Shown here in pieces: positions 1-5,457 of a stretch of DNA of 8,904 nucleotides (position 1 is its first letter; each line of letters opens with the position of its first letter). The notes beneath the pieces are model-generated. The model did no database searches and had not been told where the DNA came from. It saw nothing but the letters and a program-made list of their open reading frames with translations. A program made the translations under genes and the position numbers. Source of the DNA: Phycisphaerae bacterium (lineage in GTDB: Bacteria; Planctomycetota; Phycisphaerae; UBA1845; Fen-1342); contig JALSRY010000590.1 in assembly GCA_026984555.1 (NCBI GenBank), positions 1-8,904 on the forward strand. The letters run 5' to 3'.

Positions 1-257
1 AGCGGCAGGGATTGAAAGGCGATGGCCAGCAGGTAGTAGAGCGCATGGCTCAGCGCGAGGCCGAGCGTACCGATCAAGTCGTGTTCGAGCACGCGCACCT
101 GAGCGAGGCCGCTGTCCTGCCACAAGACGCCAGGGGCGGCGCAAATCACGTAGAACACGAGCGCCGCCGCCAGGACGAGCGTGTATTCGCGCCCCAGGGT
201 CGGACGAGCGCCGCCCGGAGGGTTCTGGTGGTGGCTTGCCGCGCCCGCCGTGTTCAT
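1..257 (-). CDS. DUF2723-like polytopic membrane protein (5' part, truncated by window edge)
   Basis: The 85 N-terminal codons are visible and open to the left edge. The first 25 residues are polar (Ala/His/Pro/Gly). A hydrophobic segment follows at about residues 26-40, then APGVLWQDSGLAQVR at 41-55, and LGLALSHALYYLLAIAF at about 66-82, which begins another membrane segment. The 'P-x-x-x-W-x-DSG' signature after the first membrane helix, followed by a 'LG-x-x-x-SH-x-LYYLL' segment, is the N-terminal pattern I associate with DUF2723 (protein O-mannosyltransferase/TMEM260-like GT-C fold) proteins; the Asp-Ser-Gly is the conserved luminal/periplasmic loop. Such proteins are thought to transfer or handle lipid-linked sugars, but the bacterial members' substrates are mostly unknown. 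The start ATG (complement of 255-257) lies 7 nt after the ygeW stop, so the two genes are probably co-transcribed. No strong Shine-Dalgarno is seen; the junction reads TGAGAACTCCATG. Family call moderate, membrane protein call high. Confidence 0.6.
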   Translation of the reverse strand, partial: MNTAGAASHHQNPPGGARPTLGREYTLVLAAALVFYVICAAPGVLWQDSGLAQVRVLEHDLIGTLGLALSHALYYLLAIAFQSLP

Positions 258-264
258 GGAGTTC

Positions 265-1458
265 TCACAGGACACGTCGCGTCGCGCGGCTGCTGATCGC
301 GGCGAGCGTTTTTTCGCAGTGTTCGCACCGCGTCAGGAGGATCAGGGCGGCGATCACGAAGGGTTTGTAGCCGGCCTGCCGGTACGTGGTGAGCCGGTAG
401 TGTTCGAAGACGTCCGCGGTTACTTCGCCGGCTGCGCAGCTCACGCCGGTGATATCCGCCGGCAGGCAGTGCATGTAGAGCGCCCGGCCGTCGCGAGAGC
501 GGCTCATCATGTCGGCGTTGCACTCCCAGTCGCGGTAGCGGGCGTTTCGCGCGAGGCACTCGTGTTCGAGGGCGTCGAGCTCGCCCGACCGCCCGGCGCG
601 CAGGAGTTCCGTTCGGCGTTCCATGACGCTCAACGGTGCCCAGCTCTTGGGATAGACGATATCGGCACCGCGGAAGGCTTCTTCCATGGAGTCGGTGTGC
701 GTAAACGAGCCGCCGGTCTCGTCGGCGAAACGCTGGGCCAATGCGAGGGGCTCGGGCAGGAGGTCGTAGCCCGGGGGATGGGCCAGCACCACGTCCATGC
801 CGAAACGGGCCATGAGGGTGATGATGCCTTGGGGCACGCTCAGGGGTTTGCCGTAGGAGGGCGAGTACGCCCAGGTCATCGCGAGCCGTTTGCCGCGCAG
901 GGCCTCGAGCGAGCCGAACGTGTGTTTGAGGTGAAGCAGGTCGGCGAGCGTTTGGGTCGGGTGGTCACGATCGCACTGGAGGTTGATGACGGCCGGTCGC
1001 TGGGCGAGGACACCCTGGCGGAACCCCTCCGTGACCGCGTCGGCGACCGCCCGCATGTATTCGTGGCCCTCGTGGATGTACAGGTCGTCGCGGATGCCGA
1101 TGGTCTCGGTGAGGAACGAGATCATGTTTGCCGTCTCGCGGACGGTCTCGCCGTGGCTGACCTGCGACTTGGTTTCGTCGAGGTCGGCCGGCGTCAGGCC
1201 GAGCAAGCTGGCGGCGGAAGCGAAAGAGAACCGCGTCCGCGTCGACTTGTCGCGGAAGTTGGATACGGCCAACCCACCCTCGAAGACCCGCGTCGAGAGC
1301 CCGGCGCGGTACATGTCTTCGAGCGCTTCGGCAACCAGCAAGACCGCGCGGATGTTTTCGAGGCTGTGGTTCCAGGTCAGGAGGAAATCCCCGCCGTAGA
1401 GCCCCCCGGCCAGGTCGGCGAGCCCCTCGATCCGTTTGTCGACATCCTTGGTTGGCAT
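265..1458 (-). CDS. ygeW: YgeW-type knotted carbamoyltransferase
   Basis: A 397-residue aspartate/ornithine carbamoyltransferase superfamily protein, almost the same length as E. coli YgeW (about 396) and matching it along its whole length as I recall it. The carbamoyl-phosphate motif FRDKSTRTRFS is at residues 68-78 (STRTR 72-76), followed by SHGETVRETANMISF at 101-115. CDRDHPTQTLADL is at 162-174 (HPTQ 166-169), MTWAYSPSYGKPLSVPQG at 194-211, and the HCLPADI loop at 330-336. These long conserved blocks are YgeW-like rather than ordinary OTCase, whose ornithine-binding SMG loop is not seen. The family uses carbamoyl phosphate to carbamoylate an amino substrate; YgeW's true substrate is unknown. 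I chose the ATG at 1458 because it has a GAGGTG Shine-Dalgarno 9 nt upstream and gives the family N-terminus (23 residues before DFLLTW). The in-frame ATGs at 1497 and 1701 add low-complexity residues. It is the first gene of a minus-strand pair with the DUF2723-like gene. E. coli ygeW sits in a purine/xanthine catabolism cluster; nothing like that is visible here. Confidence 0.93.
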   Translation of the reverse strand: MPTKDVDKRIEGLADLAGGLYGGDFLLTWNHSLENIRAVLLVAEALEDMYRAGLSTRVFEGGLAVSNFRDKSTRTRFSFASAASLLGLTPADLDETKSQVSHGETVRETANMISFLTETIGIRDDLYIHEGHEYMRAVADAVTEGFRQGVLAQRPAVINLQCDRDHPTQTLADLLHLKHTFGSLEALRGKRLAMTWAYSPSYGKPLSVPQGIITLMARFGMDVVLAHPPGYDLLPEPLALAQRFADETGGSFTHTDSMEEAFRGADIVYPKSWAPLSVMERRTELLRAGRSGELDALEHECLARNARYRDWECNADMMSRSRDGRALYMHCLPADITGVSCAAGEVTADVFEHYRLTTYRQAGYKPFVIAALILLTRCEHCEKTLAAISSRATRRVL

Positions 1459-1467
1459 CGTGGTGAA

Positions 1468-1473
1468 CACCTC
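1468..1473 (-). promoter_or_regulatory. Shine-Dalgarno deciding the ygeW start
   Basis: The minus strand reads GAGGTG, then 9 nt, then the ATG at 1458. The alternative upstream ATG at 1497 has no purine-rich element in front of it, so this site fixes the start. Confidence 0.65.
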
Positions 1474-1510
1474 GTCGTACCCATGAATCGGTGGCATCAG
1501 GCGCAGCGTG

Positions 1511-1540
1511 ATTGTACGCTCGGCGGGCCGCGGTCCGCAA
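1511..1540 (-). promoter_or_regulatory. candidate sigma70-type promoter for ygeW
   Basis: On the minus strand TTGCGG (1540-1535) is followed by an 18-nt spacer and TACAAT (1516-1511, 5 of 6 to the TATAAT consensus). The -35 is weak (3 of 6). Transcription would begin near 1504, giving a leader of about 45 nt to the ATG at 1458. It would leave only about 7 nt before the rejected ATG at 1497. This is pattern matching only, in a GC-rich genome where TACAAT-like hexamers are rare. Confidence 0.35.
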
Positions 1541-1796
1541 AGCGCCGGTCGGCGGTCGCTGGCGGGCCATGCGAAAGCGTCCGCCCCCCCACCATCTCCG
1601 GGCGAAGGAGAAAGCGAGGAGAACGCCGGCACCGGGAGGATTGACCCCGGCGTGCTCGCGGTAGACAATGGATCGGTCCGGTTGGCAAGCATGCCATGCA
1701 CATCGGGGGTTCGGCGAAAGCGTCATGCGCACTTGGGGTTATGAGAATCACGCCGTTTTGCAATAGGCGCGGGGCATTTCGCGGGTACCCTTCATA

Positions 1797-1822
1797 ACAA
1801 CGTGGTGTTCGACCACAACGTG
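1797..1822. repeat. imperfect dyad with flanking ACAACGTG direct repeats (possible operator)
   Basis: ACAACGTG occurs at 1797-1804 and again at 1815-1822. Between and overlapping them is the inverted repeat GTGGT (1802-1806), 5-nt spacer GTTCG, ACCAC (1812-1816). The dyad can be extended as ACGTGGT...ACCAC-A-ACGT with one bulged base. A repeat of this size in the middle of a divergent spacer could be a regulator site, or an RNA hairpin in either leader. The arms are short, so chance is a real alternative. Confidence 0.3.
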
Positions 1823-2085
1823 AAAAATGCCGGAGTTGCACAGCAATCGCAGCAGACGCCACTGCGCAACTGATGGACGAACCGATACGGAGGCAAGAAG
1901 CGCAGAAACGGCCGCCAATCGCGGTTGTGGGTTTTGTGCGCTGCCGCACGACGGGATGCGGGCGGCGGCCGAAAAGGCAACCACGCACCGGCGGCCCGCG
2001 CGTTGGGGCGAACGGTGATGCGTTGGCACCGCCGCCGCGGGGCGGGTGGTCTTGGCCGACCTGGTGCCGGACTCGCCCACGGATC

Positions 2086-2089
2086 GGAG
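2086..2089 (+). promoter_or_regulatory. Shine-Dalgarno deciding the NfeD-like gene start
   Basis: GGAG with 7 nt to the ATG at 2097. The upstream in-frame ATG at 2046 lacks such a site and would add a polar stretch before the first hydrophobic segment. Confidence 0.6.
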
Positions 2090-2096
2090 ACACGAA

Positions 2097-2828
2097 ATGA
2101 CCGAAATCGCAGCATGTGTTCTCGCGTATGCCGCCGATGCGCTCGACATCGCGTATTGGGGCGGGCTGGTCATCGGCGGCGGGTTGCTGCTCGTGTCGAT
2201 CATCGGGGGAGCCCACGGCGATGCCGACGTGGACACGGGAGCGGGGGCGGACTTCGACGCCGACGTAGATGTGGACGTGGATGCGGATTTCGACGTGGAC
2301 GCGGATTTCGACGTAGATGCGGACGTCGACCTGGAGACGGACGTCGCGGACGTTGCGCACGCGACGGGCGGGGCGACGGCGTTGGCCACGTGGTTCTCGA
2401 TGCGATTCGTGGTGTTCTTCCTGGCGGCTTTTGGCGCCGTCGGCGTGATCTTGACGCATATGACGACGGTGGGCCCAGCCGCCACGCTGGTGATCGCGCT
2501 GGTCGCCGGCGTCGGTGTGGGTCAGGCCGTTCACCAGATGTTCCGCGCGATCCGGCGTACGTCCGGCGACAGCACCCCGCAGCCACGGGACTACGTGCAG
2601 AAACTGGCGCGGGTATCGGTTCCGATCGAACCGCACCGGAAGGGCGAAGTGACGTTGCACGTGCGGGGGACGCGCCGCGATGTACCGGCGGTGGGGGCCG
2701 ACGTCCAAGCCCGTTTCGGTGTGGGCGAGGAAGTCGTCGTGGTCGGCTACCGGGCGGGCGTGGCCCAGGTCGTGTCGCGGGGCGCGTTTGCCCGAGATTC
2801 CAAATCAGCAAAAGGAGAAGTGTCATGA
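2097..2828 (+). CDS. NfeD-like / YuaF-YqiJ-type membrane protein with C-terminal OB fold and Asp-rich repeat
   Basis: 243 residues. A first hydrophobic segment at about residues 20-38 (WGGLVIGGGLLLVSIIGG) is followed by an acidic region, residues 42-86, with 19 Asp. This is built of hexapeptides of the type x-D-x-D-x-D (ADFDAD, VDVDVD, ADFDVD twice, ADVDLE, TDVADV). Two further membrane segments lie at about 101-120 and 125-145. The C-terminal part (about 165-228) is a beta-rich stretch ending in VGEEVVVVGYRAGVAQVV, which fits the small OB fold of NfeD-family proteins. Such proteins are partners of flotillins (YuaF with YuaG/FloT in Bacillus, YqiJ with YqiK in E. coli) and sit in the same membrane microdomains. 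The next gene is a flotillin, and its ATG overlaps this gene's TGA (ATGA, 2825-2828), so the two are translationally coupled. The Asp-rich insert is not part of the usual family and might bind Ca2+ or other cations (inference). Confidence 0.82.
   Translation: MTEIAACVLAYAADALDIAYWGGLVIGGGLLLVSIIGGAHGDADVDTGAGADFDADVDVDVDADFDVDADFDVDADVDLETDVADVAHATGGATALATWFSMRFVVFFLAAFGAVGVILTHMTTVGPAATLVIALVAGVGVGQAVHQMFRAIRRTSGDSTPQPRDYVQKLARVSVPIEPHRKGEVTLHVRGTRRDVPAVGADVQARFGVGEEVVVVGYRAGVAQVVSRGAFARDSKSAKGEVS
2247..2354 (+). repeat. 18-bp tandem repeat encoding Asp-rich hexapeptides
   Basis: Six consecutive 18-nt units encode residues 51-86 of the NfeD-like protein. The two central units (2271-2306) both read ADFDVD and differ only in synonymous bases; the outer ones have diverged. 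Alternate positions are Asp, with Ala, Val or Phe between them. The pattern looks like repeat expansion followed by drift. On the opposite strand the same DNA gives a Ser/Thr-rich translation, which is only its shadow. Confidence 0.8.
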
Positions 2829-4177
2829 TGCTGGCTGTATCGCCCGACGTACCGTTCGCGGTTATCGTGTTTTTCGGCGCGGTTCTGTTCATCGTGCTCG
2901 CGATCGTCATCACCATCGCGAAACTGGTCGTGGTGGGCAATCCGAACGAGATGGTCGTGATCACCGGCGGTACCGGCCGCGAAGGCGTCGGCTATCGCGT
3001 CCTGATCGGCGGCCGCAGGATCGTCATTCCGGTGATCAACAGGGTCATGCGGATCACGCTCCGCAACATGCAGGTCTCGCTCGAGGTCAAGGCCCAGTCC
3101 GGCGGCGGAACGATGATGCCGATCACCGTCACCGGCGTAGCGAATGTCAAGGTGTCGTCGGACCCGGCCGTCCGTGGGGCCGCGATCGAACGATTCCTGG
3201 GCGAGCCCGTGCAGGAAATGCAACGGGTGGCCCGCGAGACGCTGGAAGGCGGGCTGCGGGCGGTGATCGGCAAGATGACCCCGGAGGAGATCGTCGAGGA
3301 CCGGGACAAGTTCGTACAAACCGTCATGGACGAGGTTTCCGACGATCTGCGGAAACTCGGCCTGGTGATCGACAGCGTCAACATCCAGAACGTCCACGAC
3401 GAAGAGCAGTATCTGGAGTCGATCGCGCGCAAGGCTCGCGCCGAGGTCATCTCCGCGGCTCGCAAGGCCGAAGCCGCCCGCGCCGCGGAAGCGGTTGTCA
3501 AGGAGGCCGAGGCCAACGCCGCCGCACGCAAGGCCAAGGCCGCCCGCGACGCCGAGGCCAAGAAGATCGAGGCCCAGTCGCACCAGGCCGCCGAGCAGGC
3601 GCGGCTGGCCGCGGAGAAGGCCATCGCCGAAGCGGATAATGACTTGCGGATCCGCAAGGCTGAACTGGCCCGCGAGGCCGCCCTCAAAGAGGCCAGCCAA
3701 CAGGAAGCCGAGGCCGAGGCCGAACGAGCCCGCCTGACCGCGACCGAGGTGGCCCGGGCACTCGCCGCCCGCGACGTGGCCAAGGCCAAGGCCGAAGGCG
3801 ACGCGGCGCACACGCTCGAAGAGGGCAAGGCCCGCGCCGCGGCAATCGAACAGATCGGCAAGGCCATCCAGCAACACCCCGACGCGCTCAAGGTCATGCT
3901 CGTCGAGATGACGCCGGAAATCGTGCAACGTCTGGCGTCTACGATCGAGGGCGTGGACCTCGGGAACGTTACCGTCATCGACGGAGGCAACGGGAAGGCG
4001 GTGGCCGGCGCCGCGCTGGGCCGGGCCAAGGTGCTCACCGAGACGTTGGCGACGGTCGAATCCGTGCTCGGGATCGACCTGCGCAAGCTCACACGCAACG
4101 TGGCCAAGAACGTAACCGGCAAAGACGACGGGTTTGTGCCGGCCAACGTCGCCCACGAGACCGAGAATCCGGAATAA
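2825..4177 (+). CDS. flotillin / SPFH-domain protein (FloT/YqiK-like)
   Basis: 450 residues. An N-terminal membrane segment at about residues 10-33 is followed by an SPFH (prohibitin-homology) domain from about 35 to 205. That domain includes GNPNEMVVITGG near 38-49, a TVTGVANVKV strand at 101-110, LGEPVQEMQRVARETLEGGL at 125-144 and the conserved LGLVIDSVNIQNVHDEEQYL at 178-197. A long Ala/Glu/Lys/Arg coiled coil (about 200-345) with the EA-rich repeats typical of flotillins is followed by a C-terminal globular tail. Flotillins scaffold ordered membrane microdomains and assemble into large oligomers at the cytoplasmic membrane. The start at 2825 has AGGAG (2813-2817) 7 nt upstream and overlaps the previous stop by ATGA; the ATG at 2828 is an equal alternative by one codon. 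Pairing with an upstream NfeD-like OB-fold protein supports the call. It is slightly shorter than B. subtilis YuaG (509), mainly in the C-terminal region. Confidence 0.95.
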   Translation: MMLAVSPDVPFAVIVFFGAVLFIVLAIVITIAKLVVVGNPNEMVVITGGTGREGVGYRVLIGGRRIVIPVINRVMRITLRNMQVSLEVKAQSGGGTMMPITVTGVANVKVSSDPAVRGAAIERFLGEPVQEMQRVARETLEGGLRAVIGKMTPEEIVEDRDKFVQTVMDEVSDDLRKLGLVIDSVNIQNVHDEEQYLESIARKARAEVISAARKAEAARAAEAVVKEAEANAAARKAKAARDAEAKKIEAQSHQAAEQARLAAEKAIAEADNDLRIRKAELAREAALKEASQQEAEAEAERARLTATEVARALAARDVAKAKAEGDAAHTLEEGKARAAAIEQIGKAIQQHPDALKVMLVEMTPEIVQRLASTIEGVDLGNVTVIDGGNGKAVAGAALGRAKVLTETLATVESVLGIDLRKLTRNVAKNVTGKDDGFVPANVAHETENPE

Positions 4178-4221
4178 TGCCCGCTTGGGCCAGCCTGACG
4201 CGGGGGGCTGCGACACCCGAT

Positions 4222-4236
4222 GCCCGGGGGCCGGGC
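4222..4236 (+). terminator. GC hairpin downstream of the flotillin gene (weak terminator candidate)
   Basis: GCCCGG-GGG-CCGGGC is a perfect 6-bp all-GC stem with a 3-nt loop, lying 44 nt after the flotillin stop and 42 nt before the next start. It lacks a T tract, so an intrinsic terminator is doubtful. It may instead be an RNA-stabilising or attenuating hairpin, or chance in GC-rich DNA. Confidence 0.25.
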
Positions 4237-4264
4237 GAAAGACGCGATGAGCATTGCTGGACAC

Positions 4265-4270
4265 AGGGGA
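4265..4270 (+). promoter_or_regulatory. Shine-Dalgarno deciding the SGNH hydrolase start
   Basis: AGGGGA with 7 nt to the ATG at 4278. Using this start puts the signal peptide at the very N-terminus. The upstream in-frame ATG at 4254 would place eight extra polar residues before it and has no ribosome site. Confidence 0.6.
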
Positions 4271-4277
4271 CGAAACG

Positions 4278-5222
4278 ATGATGCGACACGGTTTCGTGCG
4301 GCGGGCCGGCGGCTGGTTCACGGTCGTCGCGCTTGCCACGGCCGGATGGGCCCAGACGCCGGCAGGCAGAGGCTCGACCGGCAAGGCGACGTCCCCTCCG
4401 TCGCGTATCCGCCCGGCGCCGCCGGCGACTGCTACACATCCCACATCGCGAAACGCCCGCAGCCCCCGACGCCTCCCCGCTACACTCGTGCCCGTCTCCA
4501 GCAACGAGAACCGCGCTGGGCCGGCCGGCTGGCGAAAGGGAACCTGGATGGATCAGCACTCGTCGATCAACCGCATCGGCCAAGAACACCCCGACCTGCA
4601 AGTCGTCCTGCTCGGTGATTCGATCACGCAAGGCTGGGGCGGACCGTGGCGCAGCATCGGTTCGAGTGCCGGTGCGCTCTGGGACGAGTTTTTCGGCGAT
4701 TTGCACGCGGCCAATTTCGGCATCAGCGGCGACCGGACGCAACACATCCTCTGGCGGATCGACCACGGCAACTTCGACCACATCGACCCGCGCGTCATCG
4801 TTCTGCTGATCGGTACGAACAACCTGCCGCACGACAGCGCCGCCGACATCGCCGCCGGCATCCGGGCGATTCTCGATCGACTGGCCCGCAAGGCGCCGAG
4901 CGCCACGATCCTGCTGTGCACGATCGAGCGTGGCAAGACCGCGGACGACCCCGTTCGCGAGAAAGTCAACGCCGTCAACCGGGCGATCCGGCACATGGCC
5001 GACGGGAAGCGCGTGCGGCTGGTGGACCTGGCCAAGCGTTTCATCCGCCCCGACGGCACCGCCGACCCGAAGTTGATGCGCGGCGATTACATCCACTTCA
5101 AGAAGGCCGGGTTTCGCGCTTGGGGGAAGATGATCCGCCCGATGATCGATGAGATTCTGCAACCGACCCCGACGGGCCGCCCCCAGACTTCCGAACGGCG
5201 CTCGACGCGCCCGGCCGACTGA
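4278..5222 (+). CDS. exported SGNH/GDSL hydrolase (PAF-acetylhydrolase-like esterase)
   Basis: 314 residues. The N-terminus (MMRHGFVRRA, then the hydrophobic GGWFTVVALATAGWAQ) is a signal peptide, probably cleaved around residues 23-26. A Pro/Arg/Ser-rich low-complexity linker runs to about residue 85. The catalytic domain starts at TWMDQHSSIN. Block I is LLGDSITQGW with Ser115 as nucleophile, block II the Gly of NFGISGDRTQHILWRID (residues 147-163), block III GTNN (179-182), and block V GDYIHF with the Asp270/His273 dyad. GDRTQHILWR and the spacing are typical of the PAF-acetylhydrolase beta-like GDSL group (Lipase_GDSL_2), common as exported esterases in Planctomycetota. It probably removes acyl (for example acetyl) groups from a glycan or lipid in the periplasm; the exact substrate is unknown. 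It is 100 bp downstream of the flotillin and 235 bp upstream of the fucosidase gene. The last 20 residues after DEIL (QPTPTGRP...) are not family-like and may be read from degenerate DNA (see 5198-5320). Confidence 0.9.
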   Translation: MMRHGFVRRAGGWFTVVALATAGWAQTPAGRGSTGKATSPPSRIRPAPPATATHPTSRNARSPRRLPATLVPVSSNENRAGPAGWRKGTWMDQHSSINRIGQEHPDLQVVLLGDSITQGWGGPWRSIGSSAGALWDEFFGDLHAANFGISGDRTQHILWRIDHGNFDHIDPRVIVLLIGTNNLPHDSAADIAAGIRAILDRLARKAPSATILLCTIERGKTADDPVREKVNAVNRAIRHMADGKRVRLVDLAKRFIRPDGTADPKLMRGDYIHFKKAGFRAWGKMIRPMIDEILQPTPTGRPQTSERRSTRPAD

Positions 5223-5320
5223 CCGATCTCTGGAGCGGCCGCGACCTGGGCACCGCCGGGCGCGAGTACGTGGTCCGCGGCGCGCGGCCCCACACCGCGC
5301 GCGTGATCGTGGTAAGGTAG
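5198..5320 (+). pseudogene. possible C-terminal remnant of a glycoside hydrolase (GH27/GH36 alpha-galactosidase-like tail)
   Basis: In a frame different from the overlapping end of the SGNH gene, this segment reads ALDAPGRLTDLWSGRDLGTA (residues from 5198), then GREYVVRGARPHTARVIVVR, and ends at TAG (5318-5320). The 'DLW-x-G-x-DLG ... V-x-x-x-PH-x-x-x-V-x-x-V-R' pattern resembles the last beta strands of the C-terminal sandwich of GH27-type alpha-galactosidases. In those, a 'DLW..KDLG' turn is followed by a final strand after a Pro-His-Gly-like turn. The frame is closed upstream by a stop at 5150-5152 and there is no start, so it cannot be an intact gene. It could be a fragment left by deletion of a hydrolase gene, a frameshifted extension of the SGNH protein, or chance. 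The family call rests on a short stretch and is tentative. Confidence 0.35.
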
Positions 5321-5457
5321 CGTGCGGATCGTTCGCCGACGACGCCAGACCGTTACCAGCGAACGGACTCGGTGAACAACACCCGCCGGGGGGCGCACCA
5401 GTTTGGCGTCCCGGCGAAGCGCACGAGATCCACGAATCACGGTACGGGAGATGTCTC
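5321..5457. other. leader region of the fucosidase gene
   Basis: No gene is seen in these 137 bp. A perfect 7-bp inverted repeat CGTTCGC (5330-5336) / GCGAACG (5359-5365) with a 22-nt spacer could be a regulator-binding dyad or an RNA stem; arms this short also occur by chance. GGGAG at 5446-5450, 7 nt before the ATG at 5458, is a good Shine-Dalgarno for the next gene. No convincing -35/-10 pair was found. Confidence 0.4.

Larger units (their letters stand above)
1459..2096. other. divergent intergenic region (about 640 bp), no credible gene
   Basis: This stretch separates the minus-strand ygeW unit from the plus-strand NfeD-like/flotillin unit. The reading frames across it give Arg/Pro/Ala-rich translations without recognisable motifs or good ribosome sites, so I see no gene. 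It contains the candidate ygeW promoter, a dyad/direct-repeat cluster near 1797-1822, and a less GC-rich patch around 1740-1830 compared with the flanks. No convincing -35/-10 pair was found for the plus-strand genes. The length is generous for a divergent promoter region and could hold an untranslated leader, a small RNA or a decayed gene; none can be supported by eye. Confidence 0.6.

Noticed and set aside
181..1644. 487-codon plus-strand frame opposite ygeW
   Set aside because: Codon-aligned shadow of ygeW. The ygeW frame has full family motifs and this one has none.
1459..1701. N-terminal extension of ygeW to an ATG at 1497 or 1701
   Set aside because: The extra residues are low-complexity, no ribosome site precedes either ATG, and the ATG at 1458 gives the family length with GAGGTG at the right distance.
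1748..2485. Ser/Thr/Ala repeat protein on the minus strand, looking like an adhesin or mucin-like gene
   Set aside because: The Ser-Thr repeat is the antisense reading of the Asp hexapeptide repeat at 2247-2354; the plus-strand protein has membrane segments and an OB fold and is coupled to flotillin.
1925..2824. 300-codon upstream extension of the flotillin frame
   Set aside because: Arg/Gly-rich shadow of the NfeD-like gene; the true start at 2825 has AGGAG and begins just before the membrane segment.
2747..4504. 585-codon minus-strand frame opposite the flotillin
   Set aside because: Shadow of the flotillin coding sequence; the apparent Leu/Gly/Asp richness mirrors the Ala/Glu/Lys coiled coil.
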